This document shows, piece by piece, positions 8,582 through 17,571 of a DNA stretch of 62,244 nt; position 1 is the stretch's first letter; each line of letters begins with the position of its first letter. Origin of the DNA: Rivularia sp. MS3 (GTDB lineage: Bacteria > Cyanobacteriota > Cyanobacteriia > Cyanobacteriales > Nostocaceae); assembly GCA_019192545.1 (NCBI GenBank), contig JAHCMI010000056.1, forward strand, positions 1-62,244, written 5' to 3'. The translations under genes and the position numbers were made by a program. Under the pieces are notes generated by a model that was not told the DNA's origin, did no database searches, and worked only from the letters and a program-made list of their open reading frames with translations.

Positions 8582-9145
8582 GTGAAAACTAATCAGCTTG
8601 ATTTGTTCTCACCCTCGGAGGTTGATTCTGCAACAAGCAGAACTCCGGTGTTATTGATGGATGCGAAAGCTTTAAAAAAATGGAAAAAGCAGATATCCTT
8701 CCATCAACAACAAGTGAGAACAAGCGAACCAGCACTTCAAGTAGCTTTATTTGAAGTGTCGTCGGCACATGTTGACCCAAATATAATAGATCCTTTTGAG
8801 CTTGAACCTTGTTCGCTGTCTTTTTATAGATTGCCAGCAGATAGTCCAGGACAAGCTTGCCTTTATTTTGTCATCGATATGGCTGCTGATTTACTGCTTT
8901 ATGTTGGTGAAACCTGTAAATCCAATCACAGATGGAAAGGAATACATGATTGCAAGCGATATATTGAAAAATATCAGGACTTGCACTACCAATATGGTTT
9001 AAAAACAGCAGTTAACATTGCCTTTTGGTGGGATGCTCCTGATTCAACCAAACCCAGACAAAATTTAGAGTTAAAACTGATTCAAAAATGGAAGTCTCCT
9101 TTTAACAAAGAAAATTGGAAACTTTGGGGACAACCTTTTGGGTAA
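8582..9145 (+). CDS. GIY-YIG nuclease-like protein
   Basis: This 187-residue protein starts with GTG. The C-terminal half matches the GIY-YIG fold: CLYFVID and LLYVGETCK supply the two tyrosine strands, RWKGIHDCKRY the conserved Arg, and RQNLELKLIQKW the catalytic Glu helix, ending in PFNKENW. The N-terminal 85 residues (DLFSPSEVD and a Lys/Gln-rich helical stretch) have no family I recognise. The core looks complete. It is not next to restriction or homing elements, so the cellular target is unknown. It is followed by heptameric repeats rather than another gene. Confidence 0.75.
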   Translation: MKTNQLDLFSPSEVDSATSRTPVLLMDAKALKKWKKQISFHQQQVRTSEPALQVALFEVSSAHVDPNIIDPFELEPCSLSFYRLPADSPGQACLYFVIDMAADLLLYVGETCKSNHRWKGIHDCKRYIEKYQDLHYQYGLKTAVNIAFWWDAPDSTKPRQNLELKLIQKWKSPFNKENWKLWGQPFG

Positions 9146-9499
9146 ATCAGTTAACAGTGAACAGTGAACAGCGAACAGTTAACTGTTGCCAGTTACCAGT
9201 GACTAGTTAACAATATTTTGCAAAATCAAAGTATTAGACATCTGCGGAAATAAAAAAGACCTCTCTCCTGCGAGGAGAGAGGCTTTAAGCCTCGTTTCCC
9301 TCTTAGGGAAAGGTGTAGGGGGTTCGGGAAAGCAACTGTAGTCAATCTTTTCCAAATATGTATATTGTTAACTATTTAGAGTCAATGGGTTAAGAATCTA
9401 TTCTATTTGACCGAACAGCACCATTTCCAAGAAACTTTTTGAAACCCCGTTCACTGCTTACTGCTAACTGTTCACTGCTAACTGCTCACTGCTCACTGC
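9146..9499. other. Repeat-filled spacer
   Basis: This 354-bp spacer between converging genes contains CAGTGAA/GTTAACA-type heptad repeats (9149-9210), a terminator-like hairpin repeat (9260-9330), and CTGCTCA heptads (9450-9508) that run into the end of the M50 gene. No gene is seen. Confidence 0.7.
9254..9282 (-). terminator. Candidate intrinsic terminator for the M50 gene
   Basis: The stem CCTCTCTCCT/AGGAGAGAGG is a perfect 10-bp stem with a 3-nt loop at 9260-9282. Read on the minus strand it is followed by TCTTTTTTA, the layout of an intrinsic terminator. It lies about 220 bp beyond the M50 stop codon. The hairpin also belongs to a dispersed repeat family (copies near 18671, 38901 and 61254), so it may be a repeat that serves as a terminator by chance. 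Confidence 0.5.
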
Positions 9500-10222
9500 T
9501 CACTGCTTATAAGCGATTCGTAAACTTTGTATAAGTAACACAAGAGAAGCAACTGCCATTAATCCACCCCAAAACCAATAAGGTAAAAATAATTGTCGCT
9601 GTATTTGCCCGGTATCAGAAAGTCCTAAAGGACCTGCGGTACGAGTAAACAAATAATCAAGTTGGTGATAAGTACTTATACAGGCTTGCACGCCGAGAAA
9701 TTGAATGCTAAATCCTTGAAACCAACGATTTCCTTTAAACCCAATACCAAGGATGATTAAACCTAAAAGGATAATTGCTACTATCCCAAAAAGCGAACGT
9801 ACCCAAATTAATACTGAAAATAGTAAAAATCCGCCTAATATTTTTAAACTGATGCTGGCACTCTTGAAGCTACGGGATGCCAAGATTAATATAGCACCTG
9901 CAATTGGCGGTCCCATTGGTCCGGCAGCAGATACTAAAGCACGTCCTATCGGGCCTAAAAACAAGCTACCGCTGTGATATGCTACACCCGAACCATCGGC
10001 GTAAATTTGTAGCTGCTGAAAGTCTCCTCCAAGCAGTATAGCTGCTAAGCCATGACCCATTTCGTGAAACCAGGTAGCTAAAATCGAAAATGGGTATAAA
10101 ATATAATCTCCGTATGGTACTTGCCATAGTACAATCGTGACTGCGGCAGCCCCAATTAACCACCATATTCCTATACGGTCTACGCTATTGTTTAATTTAG
10201 TTTCCAGTGATTGAAAATCCAT
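9500..10222 (-). CDS. M50 family metallopeptidase-like membrane protein
   Basis: This 240-residue polytopic protein has the zinc-protease signature HEMGH at residues 53-57 inside a hydrophobic helix, followed by about five further membrane segments, as in site-2-protease relatives. A second conserved block typical of M50 (NxxPxxxLDG) is not obvious. It belongs to the compact M50B-like group common in cyanobacteria, and substrates are unknown. The last codons read TAT AAG CAG TGA, with the stop supplied by a CAGTGAG heptad repeat just beyond. It may be cotranscribed with nothing: the TpsB gene upstream is on the same strand but 124 bp away. Confidence 0.8.
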   Translation of the reverse strand: MDFQSLETKLNNSVDRIGIWWLIGAAAVTIVLWQVPYGDYILYPFSILATWFHEMGHGLAAILLGGDFQQLQIYADGSGVAYHSGSLFLGPIGRALVSAAGPMGPPIAGAILILASRSFKSASISLKILGGFLLFSVLIWVRSLFGIVAIILLGLIILGIGFKGNRWFQGFSIQFLGVQACISTYHQLDYLFTRTAGPLGLSDTGQIQRQLFLPYWFWGGLMAVASLVLLIQSLRIAYKQ

Positions 10223-10346
10223 ACTATTAAGGTCGAAGGTTAAAGATTAAAGGTTAAAGCTTACGGATTAAATATTCTTACTTCTATATAGTATCTAATC
10301 CGTCATGTCTCATGTTCTTCGACCTGATTCCCCATATTTAATACCA

Positions 10347-12320
10347 TTAAAATGGATTATAAATCACGGAGAAATATAAACCGTTTTCTTGTAAGGTGTC
10401 TTTGTCTCCTTCGACTGTAATTAGGGGAATTCCCCAGTCAAAGCGGGCGGTAAGTCGATTTTGTAGTTGCAATCGCAATCCCAATCCTAAAGATAATAAA
10501 GTTTCGGTTTCGCTTTGGGTATTGGATTCGTCTCTACCTCCTCGGTTCCAAGCGGTGCCGAAGTCTAAAAAAGGAGCAACCTGCAAAAGGTTATTTTGAC
10601 CGGCAAAACGAGCTATGGGAAGTCTTACTTCGGCTGATGCAAAAACGGCATTATCAGTAAGTAAAGCATCTTGGCGGTATCCCCTAACACTTTCTTGCCC
10701 ACCTATACCAATTTGCTCTAAAGGTACGAGTGGTCTGTCTGCTAGCTGTACGTCACCGCGTAGTAAGAACAGTGTATCTGGTGCTAAAAGACGTACCCAC
10801 TGAGCTTGTCCTCTCCAAGCGTAAAAACGACTATCGGGGGATGAATTATTAATTGTAGAATCAAGAGCGTCTAATCCGACACTGAGTTGAGAGCGTAAAG
10901 CAAAAACTTGAGTGCTGCTACGATTTGTAAATTCTTGGAAAAAACGAAGTGCGCTGATGCGAGTTCTTCCATCATCATCTGCTCCCGGTGAATTAGGAAA
11001 GGGAATTTCACCATCAAATAAGCTTGCTTTACTTTCTCGACGACTAGCGGTTACTCCTACGGCAAATTCTTGCTGCGGTGTTTCTATTATCGGTTGACGC
11101 AGCGACAGTTCGTAATAACGAGATTTGGATTGAATATCAAGAACATTGAACGGACTTTCGATTACATCGCTGTCGGAATTACCATAACTAAATGATAAAG
11201 TCCCGTTACGAGGATTTACGGGTAGAGTATAGTTAAAATCAAAGGAATTACTGCCATCGGTATTGCTGTAACCGCCGCTGATACTGTCGCCCCATCCAAA
11301 TAAATTAGCTTCGCTTATTTGGATTTGGCGGCGAAAACTACCTACTGCGGGAGAACGTCCGTTATCTAAGCTTAGTTGAGTATTAAAAGTTTTTGTTTCT
11401 TCAATGGTTAATTCTAATAAACTTTCTCCAGGGCGGGTACCGGCAGATAGTTCGGCTGAAAGCTTGTCTATTAAAGGATTTAACTGTAATAGCTGCAATG
11501 ATTCTAGTAGCTTTTTACGGTTTAAAGGTTTTCTCGCGCCTCTTTTGATGCGGGAACGAATGTATCCAGAATTTAATCGACGATTGCCGGTGACTTTTAT
11601 ATCTTCTAATTCACCTTCTATAATCTCAATCTCAACCGTACCGTCTTGAAATTTTTGGGTTGGAATAAAAGCTCCACTAGTTATATATCCTTCATCAAGA
11701 TACAACTGCGTGAGTTGCGATCGCAGTTGTAGAAGTTCGGCAAATGTTATGGGACGATTAGTGTAAGGTTTGGTAATTTTATCGAATTCTTTTTCGTCAA
11801 AAACCGTACTGCCTTTAATTTCAAATTTATCTACGACAATTTTCTGAGGAACTTTTCCGGGTACGTTTATTTCTGGCTGGTTTGGGGTAGCATCTGGTTC
11901 TAACAATTGTTCCGGTGGCGGTAAAGTGGGGATACTTGGTTCCGGAAGGGTTTGAGTTGATGGGGGCTTAGTTGGATCTTCTGAGGAAGGTTTTTTACGC
12001 TGGGGTGCCTGGGAAATATTTGCCGGATATCTAAATAAGATATCTGCATCTAAAGATTGCTTTGGGGTTGAATCATTTAAAACTGATAAACTAGAAACAG
12101 CATCAACACCCTTTAACTGATTTTTGGCAATAGCTTCGTTTAACCTTATAGCTTTTGAATCAGAGATATTAATTTGTTTATTATATTGCGAATAATTACG
12201 TGTTCTTTTGATTTCTTCAGCTTTAAGTGGTTTTACTAATGCAAAAGTGAATAAGAAGGCAAAACTTAAACACTGAGTGTATTTATAGCTATTTGGAAGT
12301 AAAAAATCTTTAGCAGGCAT
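10347..12320 (-). CDS. TpsB/ShlB/FhaC-type outer-membrane secretion protein
   Basis: This 657-residue two-partner secretion transporter is predicted to export a large TpsA protein across the outer membrane. An N-terminal signal peptide (hydrophobic stretch near residues 17-33, ending KPLKA) is followed by a low-complexity Pro-rich linker (residues about 105-150). A POTRA domain comes next (VDKFEIKGSTVF ... GYITSGAFIP), then a second POTRA-like segment, and a 16-strand barrel with the conserved VRGYRQDALL motif. No filamentous-haemagglutinin TpsA gene lies in the window. Cyanobacteria often keep several orphan TpsB genes. Confidence 0.92.
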   Translation of the reverse strand: MPAKDFLLPNSYKYTQCLSFAFLFTFALVKPLKAEEIKRTRNYSQYNKQINISDSKAIRLNEAIAKNQLKGVDAVSSLSVLNDSTPKQSLDADILFRYPANISQAPQRKKPSSEDPTKPPSTQTLPEPSIPTLPPPEQLLEPDATPNQPEINVPGKVPQKIVVDKFEIKGSTVFDEKEFDKITKPYTNRPITFAELLQLRSQLTQLYLDEGYITSGAFIPTQKFQDGTVEIEIIEGELEDIKVTGNRRLNSGYIRSRIKRGARKPLNRKKLLESLQLLQLNPLIDKLSAELSAGTRPGESLLELTIEETKTFNTQLSLDNGRSPAVGSFRRQIQISEANLFGWGDSISGGYSNTDGSNSFDFNYTLPVNPRNGTLSFSYGNSDSDVIESPFNVLDIQSKSRYYELSLRQPIIETPQQEFAVGVTASRRESKASLFDGEIPFPNSPGADDDGRTRISALRFFQEFTNRSSTQVFALRSQLSVGLDALDSTINNSSPDSRFYAWRGQAQWVRLLAPDTLFLLRGDVQLADRPLVPLEQIGIGGQESVRGYRQDALLTDNAVFASAEVRLPIARFAGQNNLLQVAPFLDFGTAWNRGGRDESNTQSETETLLSLGLGLRLQLQNRLTARFDWGIPLITVEGDKDTLQENGLYFSVIYNPF

Positions 12321-12867
12321 AATAACAGGTAAATGAAGACCTGGACAATATAAAATTTAAGACAGTTACTTGAGTAACAAACATAACATTACTCTTGTAA
12401 CTGAAGATTTGGTTATTTGCCTCGTTGATCTTACCAACATTCAGTTCCATATATACAAAAACTTTAATTTATAGCTGATAACTGCTAATAACTAAAGATA
12501 TGAATACTACATTTATCATATACCTGCAAACACGTCAATAAAATTTCAGTAAATATTTTAATTAACTAAACCCACTTTTTTAACACGGATTATAGTATTT
12601 TTTCTCATTAGTATTGAGGACTTTTTTTCAGTCAGATTTATATAACTTCCGCTCCGGGGTTTTCAAACCTGGTTGGGTTGCAATGAAAACCCATTATGTT
12701 TATTTTTTATTTAAAATGGTTTTCTCACCCTGCTTGTAATAATCCGTCAATTTTAAAAGGAAAAACTACTAAGATTTTTGGTTCACAAAGTTAAAATACC
12801 AAATCTATAAAAGTATAATTTTCTAGTTATAATTGCTGCCATCTCAATAAAATTTACTACGTTGATT
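12321..12867. other. Divergent intergenic region
   Basis: This spacer of about 550 bp lies between the TpsB gene (minus) and the NfeD-like gene (plus). It contains the inverted repeat GGGTTTTCA/TGAAAACCC at 12657-12692 with an 18-bp loop, and is otherwise AT-rich. It should carry both promoters, but none can be placed confidently. Confidence 0.5.
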
Positions 12868-13527
12868 ATGCTATTCAATTCAGCGAATCTGCCCTACTGG
12901 GTATTCTTAGGGATGGGAGTATTGTTATTTCTATTTGTAATTGTCTCCGGTGGTGGAGACGATGACGTTGATATCGATACGGATGTTGATACTGACGCTG
13001 ACTTTGATTTAAATGGTTTTGCGCTCTCGTGGATGGGCATTGGTAAAGCACCTTTAATTCTACTATTAGCAACCGATTTGAGCTTATGGGGCTTATTTGG
13101 CTGGATGTTTAATGTTTGGTTAGCAGGAATCCTCAATCAAGTTCCTAGTGGTGGTTGGAATTTTATTGTGTTAATTTTGTCGATGTTTCTCAGTTTATTT
13201 ACAGGGGGTTTGATTGCAAGACCAGTTGGTAAAATTTTTGCTGAATTTGGCGAAGATACCAGCAGCGACCGCTTGATTGGTCGTAATGGTACGGTTAGTT
13301 CTGCCACTATACCTGTAGAAAAACAAGGCAGAATCGGTCAAGTTGATGTCATCGATAAGTCTGGAAATTTGGTAACCATTAATGCAAACGTCCCAGAATG
13401 GGCAACTGTTATTCCCCGTCATGGTGAAACAGTGATTGTGATTGATAGACAACAAGATGTTTATTTTGCAATTGCTGCAAACAGTCCAGATAAAAATCAT
13501 TGGCTCAGGGTTACAAATAAAAAATAA
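12868..13527 (+). CDS. NfeD/YqiJ-like membrane protein with OB-fold
   Basis: The protein has 219 residues from the ATG at 12868; an in-frame TTG lies 6 bp upstream. It has a first hydrophobic helix (YWVFLGMGVLLFLFVIV), then a strikingly Asp-rich loop (GGDDDVDIDTDVDTDADFD), three more membrane segments and a C-terminal OB-fold-like domain (IGRNGTVSSATIP, GQVDVIDKSGN). This is the YqiJ/DUF1449 arrangement. It is followed after 12 bp by a flotillin gene, matching the known yqiJ-yqiK and NfeD-flotillin pairing in bacterial membrane microdomains. Acidic loops of this type are usual in the family and may bind cations. The two genes almost certainly form an operon. Confidence 0.85.
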   Translation: MLFNSANLPYWVFLGMGVLLFLFVIVSGGGDDDVDIDTDVDTDADFDLNGFALSWMGIGKAPLILLLATDLSLWGLFGWMFNVWLAGILNQVPSGGWNFIVLILSMFLSLFTGGLIARPVGKIFAEFGEDTSSDRLIGRNGTVSSATIPVEKQGRIGQVDVIDKSGNLVTINANVPEWATVIPRHGETVIVIDRQQDVYFAIAANSPDKNHWLRVTNKK

Positions 13528-13539
13528 CAATTGAAGAAT

Positions 13540-15543
13540 ATGCTATTTTGGTTAAATTTTATTGCATCGTTGCCGCTACCTCCTACAAATACCGTAGTAG
13601 CGCAGTTGCCTGATATCGGCGAAAATGCATCTACATCGCTGAATCTGATTGCAGAAAAACCTGTAACAACACCTGCTTATGTTGCTCAATTTTCTCAACC
13701 TGCTCTTAATCAAATAGGTGGAAGTTTAATTTTCCCTGGGATAATCGCAAGTTTAGTTGTACTTTTGTTGCTCAGCGTTTTTGCATATACGCGAATTTAT
13801 GTAATTACTCCCACCAACGAAGCATTTGTCAGAACAGGTGGTATTTTCGTCAAAAAGAAAACTGTATATCTTAATGGTGGCTGCGTTGTTGTGCCTGGAT
13901 TTCACGAATTAACGCGGGTACCTTTACGGGAAATTTCGATTAATGTCGAGCGTACCGGTAAATTAGCAGTTCGCACTCAAGATTACCTCAGAGCTAATAT
14001 GCGGGTAACTTTTTATGTTTGTATCAGTGCGAGTGAAGAGGATGTACAGATTGCTGCGGCTAGAATCTCTAGACAAGGAAAAATCTCATCGGAAGATATT
14101 AAAGAGGCTTTGGAAACCCGTGCCGACGATGCAATTCGAGCCGCTGCGAAAAAGAAGACTTTAGCAGAAATCGATTCGGATAAGTTAGGTTTTGCAGAAG
14201 AAGTTCTTAACTTGACTCAGCAGGATTTAAAGAAAGTCGGTTTAACTCTCAACAATATTGCAATTTCCGAAATCGAAGAAAGCGATACCTATGACACTAA
14301 CAATTTCTTCGATGCTCAAGGTGTACGTCTTCGCACGGAAACCATTCAGCGTTCAATTCAGCAAAAGCGCGAAGTTGAATTAACAACCCAAGTCGCTATC
14401 GAACAGAAAGAACTAGATGCTCAAAAGCTATCGCTACAAATTTCTCAAGAAAAAGAAACAGCGGAATTAGAGCAAAAACTACAGGTAGAAGCTCTGACGG
14501 CGCAGCGAGAGCGGGAAATTCAAGAAGCTAAAGATAAAGAAGCTGCTGCAACTTTGCGTAGTAAGATTTTGCAAGATAAATCAGTAGAAGAAGAAGAAAT
14601 TCGCAAAAAATTATCGATTCAGCAAAGTCAAATTGAAGCCGATATTGCTTTAGAAGCCCGTAATAAACAACTGAAAATAGCTCAAACCGAGCAGAAGCAA
14701 GAAGCCGAATTAGCAGAAATTACCCGTCAACAAGCAGTGCAATCTAATAAATTAGAAGCACAGGTACAAATAGCAGAATCGGAAAAAGTCGCAAAACTAG
14801 CACAGGAAGATTTAGCTATATCAATAGCAAACAAGAAGAAAGAGACTTTTTTAGCAGAAGCCGAACAAGTGCAAGCTCAAGAAGCGGTTAAAACAGCCAG
14901 TGAAATAGAAAAAGCCGAACGTAACAAAAATCTATCTTCAATTGCTGCCGAACAACAAGCCCAAGAAAGGGATATTAGCGAGCGTAAAGTAATTGAAATA
15001 GAAACTTTTCGTCGGCGCAAACAAGCAGAAATTGCTCAACAAGCCGCAGAATTAGAAGCCGAATCAATTCGTATTCTTGCACAAGCCGAACGCGATAAAG
15101 CCTTAGCAGAAGCTGAAGGTATTCAAGCTAAAATTACCGCCGAAAACAGCATTAGTAATGCCAATTTGAGCGCTAAAATTGTCACCACCCTTTGGCCAGA
15201 ACTATCAGAAAAATTACCAGAAATAGTTAGTTCCCTCGCACCACAGCCGGGAGTTATTGGTAATACTAAAATTTATTCATTTCCTGGAGCAAATGGTAAC
15301 GGTAAAGGTATTGAAGATATTAATAAATTAATGCTATCAACCAGCGGTGTTTCAGTAATTAATAGTTTATTAGAAGAAGGTAATTTGGGAAAAATAATCT
15401 CTCAAATTAGTAAATTAGTGCAAAATAAAAATGAAGTAAAACCAGATACTATAATTCCAGAAGTTGTAAAAGATTCAGTAAATAATTCGGTAAATAACTT
15501 AACAGATGTAAATTTTACAGATAACGATTCTCAGATAAGTTAG
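13540..15543 (+). CDS. Flotillin-like (YqiK) band 7 protein
   Basis: The protein has 667 residues from the ATG at 13540, which has GAAG five bases upstream; a TTG lies 9 bp earlier. A membrane segment at about residues 65-90 (PGIIASLVVLLLL) precedes a band 7/PHB domain (about 95-290). A long coiled coil very rich in Glu, Ala, Gln and Lys follows (about 290-540), then a flotillin C-terminal region (AEAEGIQAKITAENS). Flotillins scaffold membrane microdomains. The first 60 residues (PPTNTVVAQLPDIG...) look like an exported or periplasmic segment, an unusual N-terminal extension for a flotillin. It pairs with the NfeD-like gene upstream. Confidence 0.9.
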   Translation: MLFWLNFIASLPLPPTNTVVAQLPDIGENASTSLNLIAEKPVTTPAYVAQFSQPALNQIGGSLIFPGIIASLVVLLLLSVFAYTRIYVITPTNEAFVRTGGIFVKKKTVYLNGGCVVVPGFHELTRVPLREISINVERTGKLAVRTQDYLRANMRVTFYVCISASEEDVQIAAARISRQGKISSEDIKEALETRADDAIRAAAKKKTLAEIDSDKLGFAEEVLNLTQQDLKKVGLTLNNIAISEIEESDTYDTNNFFDAQGVRLRTETIQRSIQQKREVELTTQVAIEQKELDAQKLSLQISQEKETAELEQKLQVEALTAQREREIQEAKDKEAAATLRSKILQDKSVEEEEIRKKLSIQQSQIEADIALEARNKQLKIAQTEQKQEAELAEITRQQAVQSNKLEAQVQIAESEKVAKLAQEDLAISIANKKKETFLAEAEQVQAQEAVKTASEIEKAERNKNLSSIAAEQQAQERDISERKVIEIETFRRRKQAEIAQQAAELEAESIRILAQAERDKALAEAEGIQAKITAENSISNANLSAKIVTTLWPELSEKLPEIVSSLAPQPGVIGNTKIYSFPGANGNGKGIEDINKLMLSTSGVSVINSLLEEGNLGKIISQISKLVQNKNEVKPDTIIPEVVKDSVNNSVNNLTDVNFTDNDSQIS

Positions 15544-15552
15544 TTGTTCTTT

Positions 15553-15652
15553 ATGGTCAAAGATTAAAGGTTAAAGGTTGAAGGTTTAAGGTTAAAGGTT
15601 GAAGGTTTAAGGTTAAAGGTCAAAGGTTAGAGGTTAGAGGTTAAAAGTTAAA
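15553..15652. repeat. Heptameric tandem repeat (AGGTTAA)n
   Basis: Roughly fourteen imperfect copies of AGGTTAA/AGGTTGA/AGGTTTA run head to tail right after the flotillin gene. It is the longest heptad array in the window. A related short array lies at 10228-10262. Confidence 0.9.
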
Positions 15653-15719
15653 TATGTGTAAGTTAGGAGATTGAAACGAATGTAAGCCAAGCTTTCTTGT
15701 AGATTAACTTAACATCCGT

Positions 15720-15751
15720 GTTGGGTTGCGCTAACGCTTAACCCAACCTAC
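15720..15751. repeat. Palindromic dispersed repeat (GTTGGGTTGCG type)
   Basis: GTTGGGTTGCG and TTAACCCAACCTAC form an inverted repeat in the spacer before rph. It is the same family as copies at 1-62, 21777-21807 and 37623-37730. Heptad CCCAATN repeats follow at 15771-15825. Confidence 0.75.
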
Positions 15752-15855
15752 AAAGATAAACAACAAATTCCCTATGCCCAATACCCAATCCCCCATGCCC
15801 AATTCCTAATTCCCAATTCCCTGGTAACATATATGGGAAAAACGAGGCAAGTGCA

Positions 15856-16602
15856 ATGGTGTGGCAGCGTCCCGATGGTAGACAAGCTAATGAACTTCGT
15901 CCAGTAATTTTTGTCAAAGATTTTACGCGCTATGCTGCTGGTTCGGTTTTGGCAAAGTGTGGTAACACTCAAGTACTTTGTACGGTTAGCGTTAGCGAAG
16001 GTGTTCCCAGATTTCTTGCAGATAGCGGTAAAGGTTGGTTGACAGCCGAGTATCGAATGTTGCCCGGAGCTACTCAACAGCGACATAATAGAGAAACCAT
16101 TAAATTATCCGGAAGAACTCAAGAAATTCAAAGATTAATCGGACGTAGTTTAAGAGCTGCAATAGATTTTGAAGCTTTGGGAGAGCGTACTTTGACGGTT
16201 GATGCCGACGTACTGCAAGCCGACGCTGGAACCCGTACTACCTCAATCACTGGTGGATTCGTAGCACTAGCGATCGCCATTTCCAAATTAATCAACGAAG
16301 GTGTTCTGGAACGTTCTCCGTTAATAGGACAAATCGCCGCAGTCTCAGTTGGCTTACTAGAAGGAGAAGCATTTTTAGATTTAAACTATCCTGAAGACGT
16401 TGCTGCCGAAGTCGATTTCAACGTAGTGATGAACCAAAAGCAAGAAATCATCGAAGTACAAGGAACAGCAGAAGAAGGTAGTTTCAACCGCAATCAACTT
16501 AATAGCTTAATGGATTGTGCCGAACAAGGAATCAACCAGTTATTAGCCGCACAGCGAGAAGCCATTCCAAATTGGGAGAACGTTTTTGTCGAGAGGGAGT
16601 AA
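15856..16602 (+). CDS. rph: Ribonuclease PH
   Basis: This 248-residue phosphorolytic 3'-5' exoribonuclease trims tRNA 3' ends. The full family pattern is present: [13 protein letters not shown] at the N-terminus, [11 protein letters not shown], the active-site region [14 protein letters not shown] and [15 protein letters not shown]-like residues (here [15 protein letters not shown]). The phosphate-binding [18 protein letters not shown] and the C-terminal VDFNVVMN ... VQGTAEEG also match. Length matches the family. It is encoded just upstream of pgl, 150 bp away. No oddities. Confidence 0.97.
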   Translation: MVWQRPDGRQANELRPVIFVKDFTRYAAGSVLAKCGNTQVLCTVSVSEGVPRFLADSGKGWLTAEYRMLPGATQQRHNRETIKLSGRTQEIQRLIGRSLRAAIDFEALGERTLTVDADVLQADAGTRTTSITGGFVALAIAISKLINEGVLERSPLIGQIAAVSVGLLEGEAFLDLNYPEDVAAEVDFNVVMNQKQEIIEVQGTAEEGSFNRNQLNSLMDCAEQGINQLLAAQREAIPNWENVFVERE

Positions 16603-16751
16603 GAAGGGGGTAGAAAAAACTCCCAACTCATAACTCCTAACTCCTGACTCTTAAATATTTCCCATTCTTAAAAGTTTCACAAATAAAAAGCAAAATCGAA
16701 ATATCAACGGTATCGTTATCCCAGAAGTAACCTAGGTTGTGAAGAAAACTG

Positions 16752-17474
16752 ATGACCAAAAAAGTTGAAGTATTGCCGGATAAGAAAGCTTTGGTAGAAA
16801 GAGCGCTTTCTTTAATTTTGTCAAAGATTGAAACTGCTATCCAAGAGCGCGGACGTTTCACCATTGCGTTGTCTGGTGGTAGCACTCCTAAACCTTTGTA
16901 TGAAGCCCTGGGTAAACAACAACTGCCTTGGGATAAAATTCATGTACTGTGGGGAGACGAACGTTATGTCCCAGCAGATCATCCCGATAGCAATCAACTA
17001 ATGGCTCGTAGTGCATGGTTAGATAAAGTTGATATTCCTTTCAAAAATATCCACGCAATGCCTACCGATGCTGCCGAACCTGCTGAAGCGGCAGCACAGT
17101 ACGAACAAGAATTACGGAAATTATTTAATTCAAAGCCCGAAGAGTTTCCCGCAGTAGATGTAATTTTGCTGGGAATGGGCGATGATGCTCATACTGCATC
17201 TTTATTTCCTCACACAGAAGCATTGAAAATTACGGATAAGCTGGTTACAGTAGGCAACAAAGATAGTTCTGTGCGTCTAACTTTCACTTATCCATTTATC
17301 AACGCGGCTGAATGCGTGATGTTTTTGGTTGCTGGTGAAAACAAAAGGCCTGCTCTAGCTCAAGTTTTTGCACCAGAAGCATCTGAAACTACTTACCCTT
17401 CTCGCTTGATTCAACCCCAAAAAGAACTTTGGTGGCTTTTAGATGAAGCAGCTGGTGCGGAAATCAAAGTTTAA
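16752..17474 (+). CDS. pgl: 6-phosphogluconolactonase
   Basis: This 240-residue enzyme hydrolyses 6-phosphoglucono-1,5-lactone to 6-phosphogluconate, the second step of the oxidative pentose phosphate pathway. That pathway is the main source of reductant in darkness and in heterocysts. Motifs are IALSGGSTPKPLYEAL near the N-terminus, LWGDERYVP, and LLGMGDDAHTASLFP with the catalytic His region. A C-terminal block WWLLDEAA is present. The GAAG stretch upstream of the ATG may serve as a ribosome site. It is the SugI/NagB-fold pgl type. Confidence 0.97.
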   Translation: MTKKVEVLPDKKALVERALSLILSKIETAIQERGRFTIALSGGSTPKPLYEALGKQQLPWDKIHVLWGDERYVPADHPDSNQLMARSAWLDKVDIPFKNIHAMPTDAAEPAEAAAQYEQELRKLFNSKPEEFPAVDVILLGMGDDAHTASLFPHTEALKITDKLVTVGNKDSSVRLTFTYPFINAAECVMFLVAGENKRPALAQVFAPEASETTYPSRLIQPQKELWWLLDEAAGAEIKV

Positions 17475-17571
17475 CCGCGAAATTGTAAGTAATTGTTAAA
17501 ATCAAAAGCGACAGATGCTCGTCTGCTTGCCAGCACTCTTTTACGATGAACTTGAAAAAAGGTTTAATTCC

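Noticed and set aside
15553-15652. CRISPR array
   Set aside because: The repeats are 7-bp tandem units with no unique spacers.
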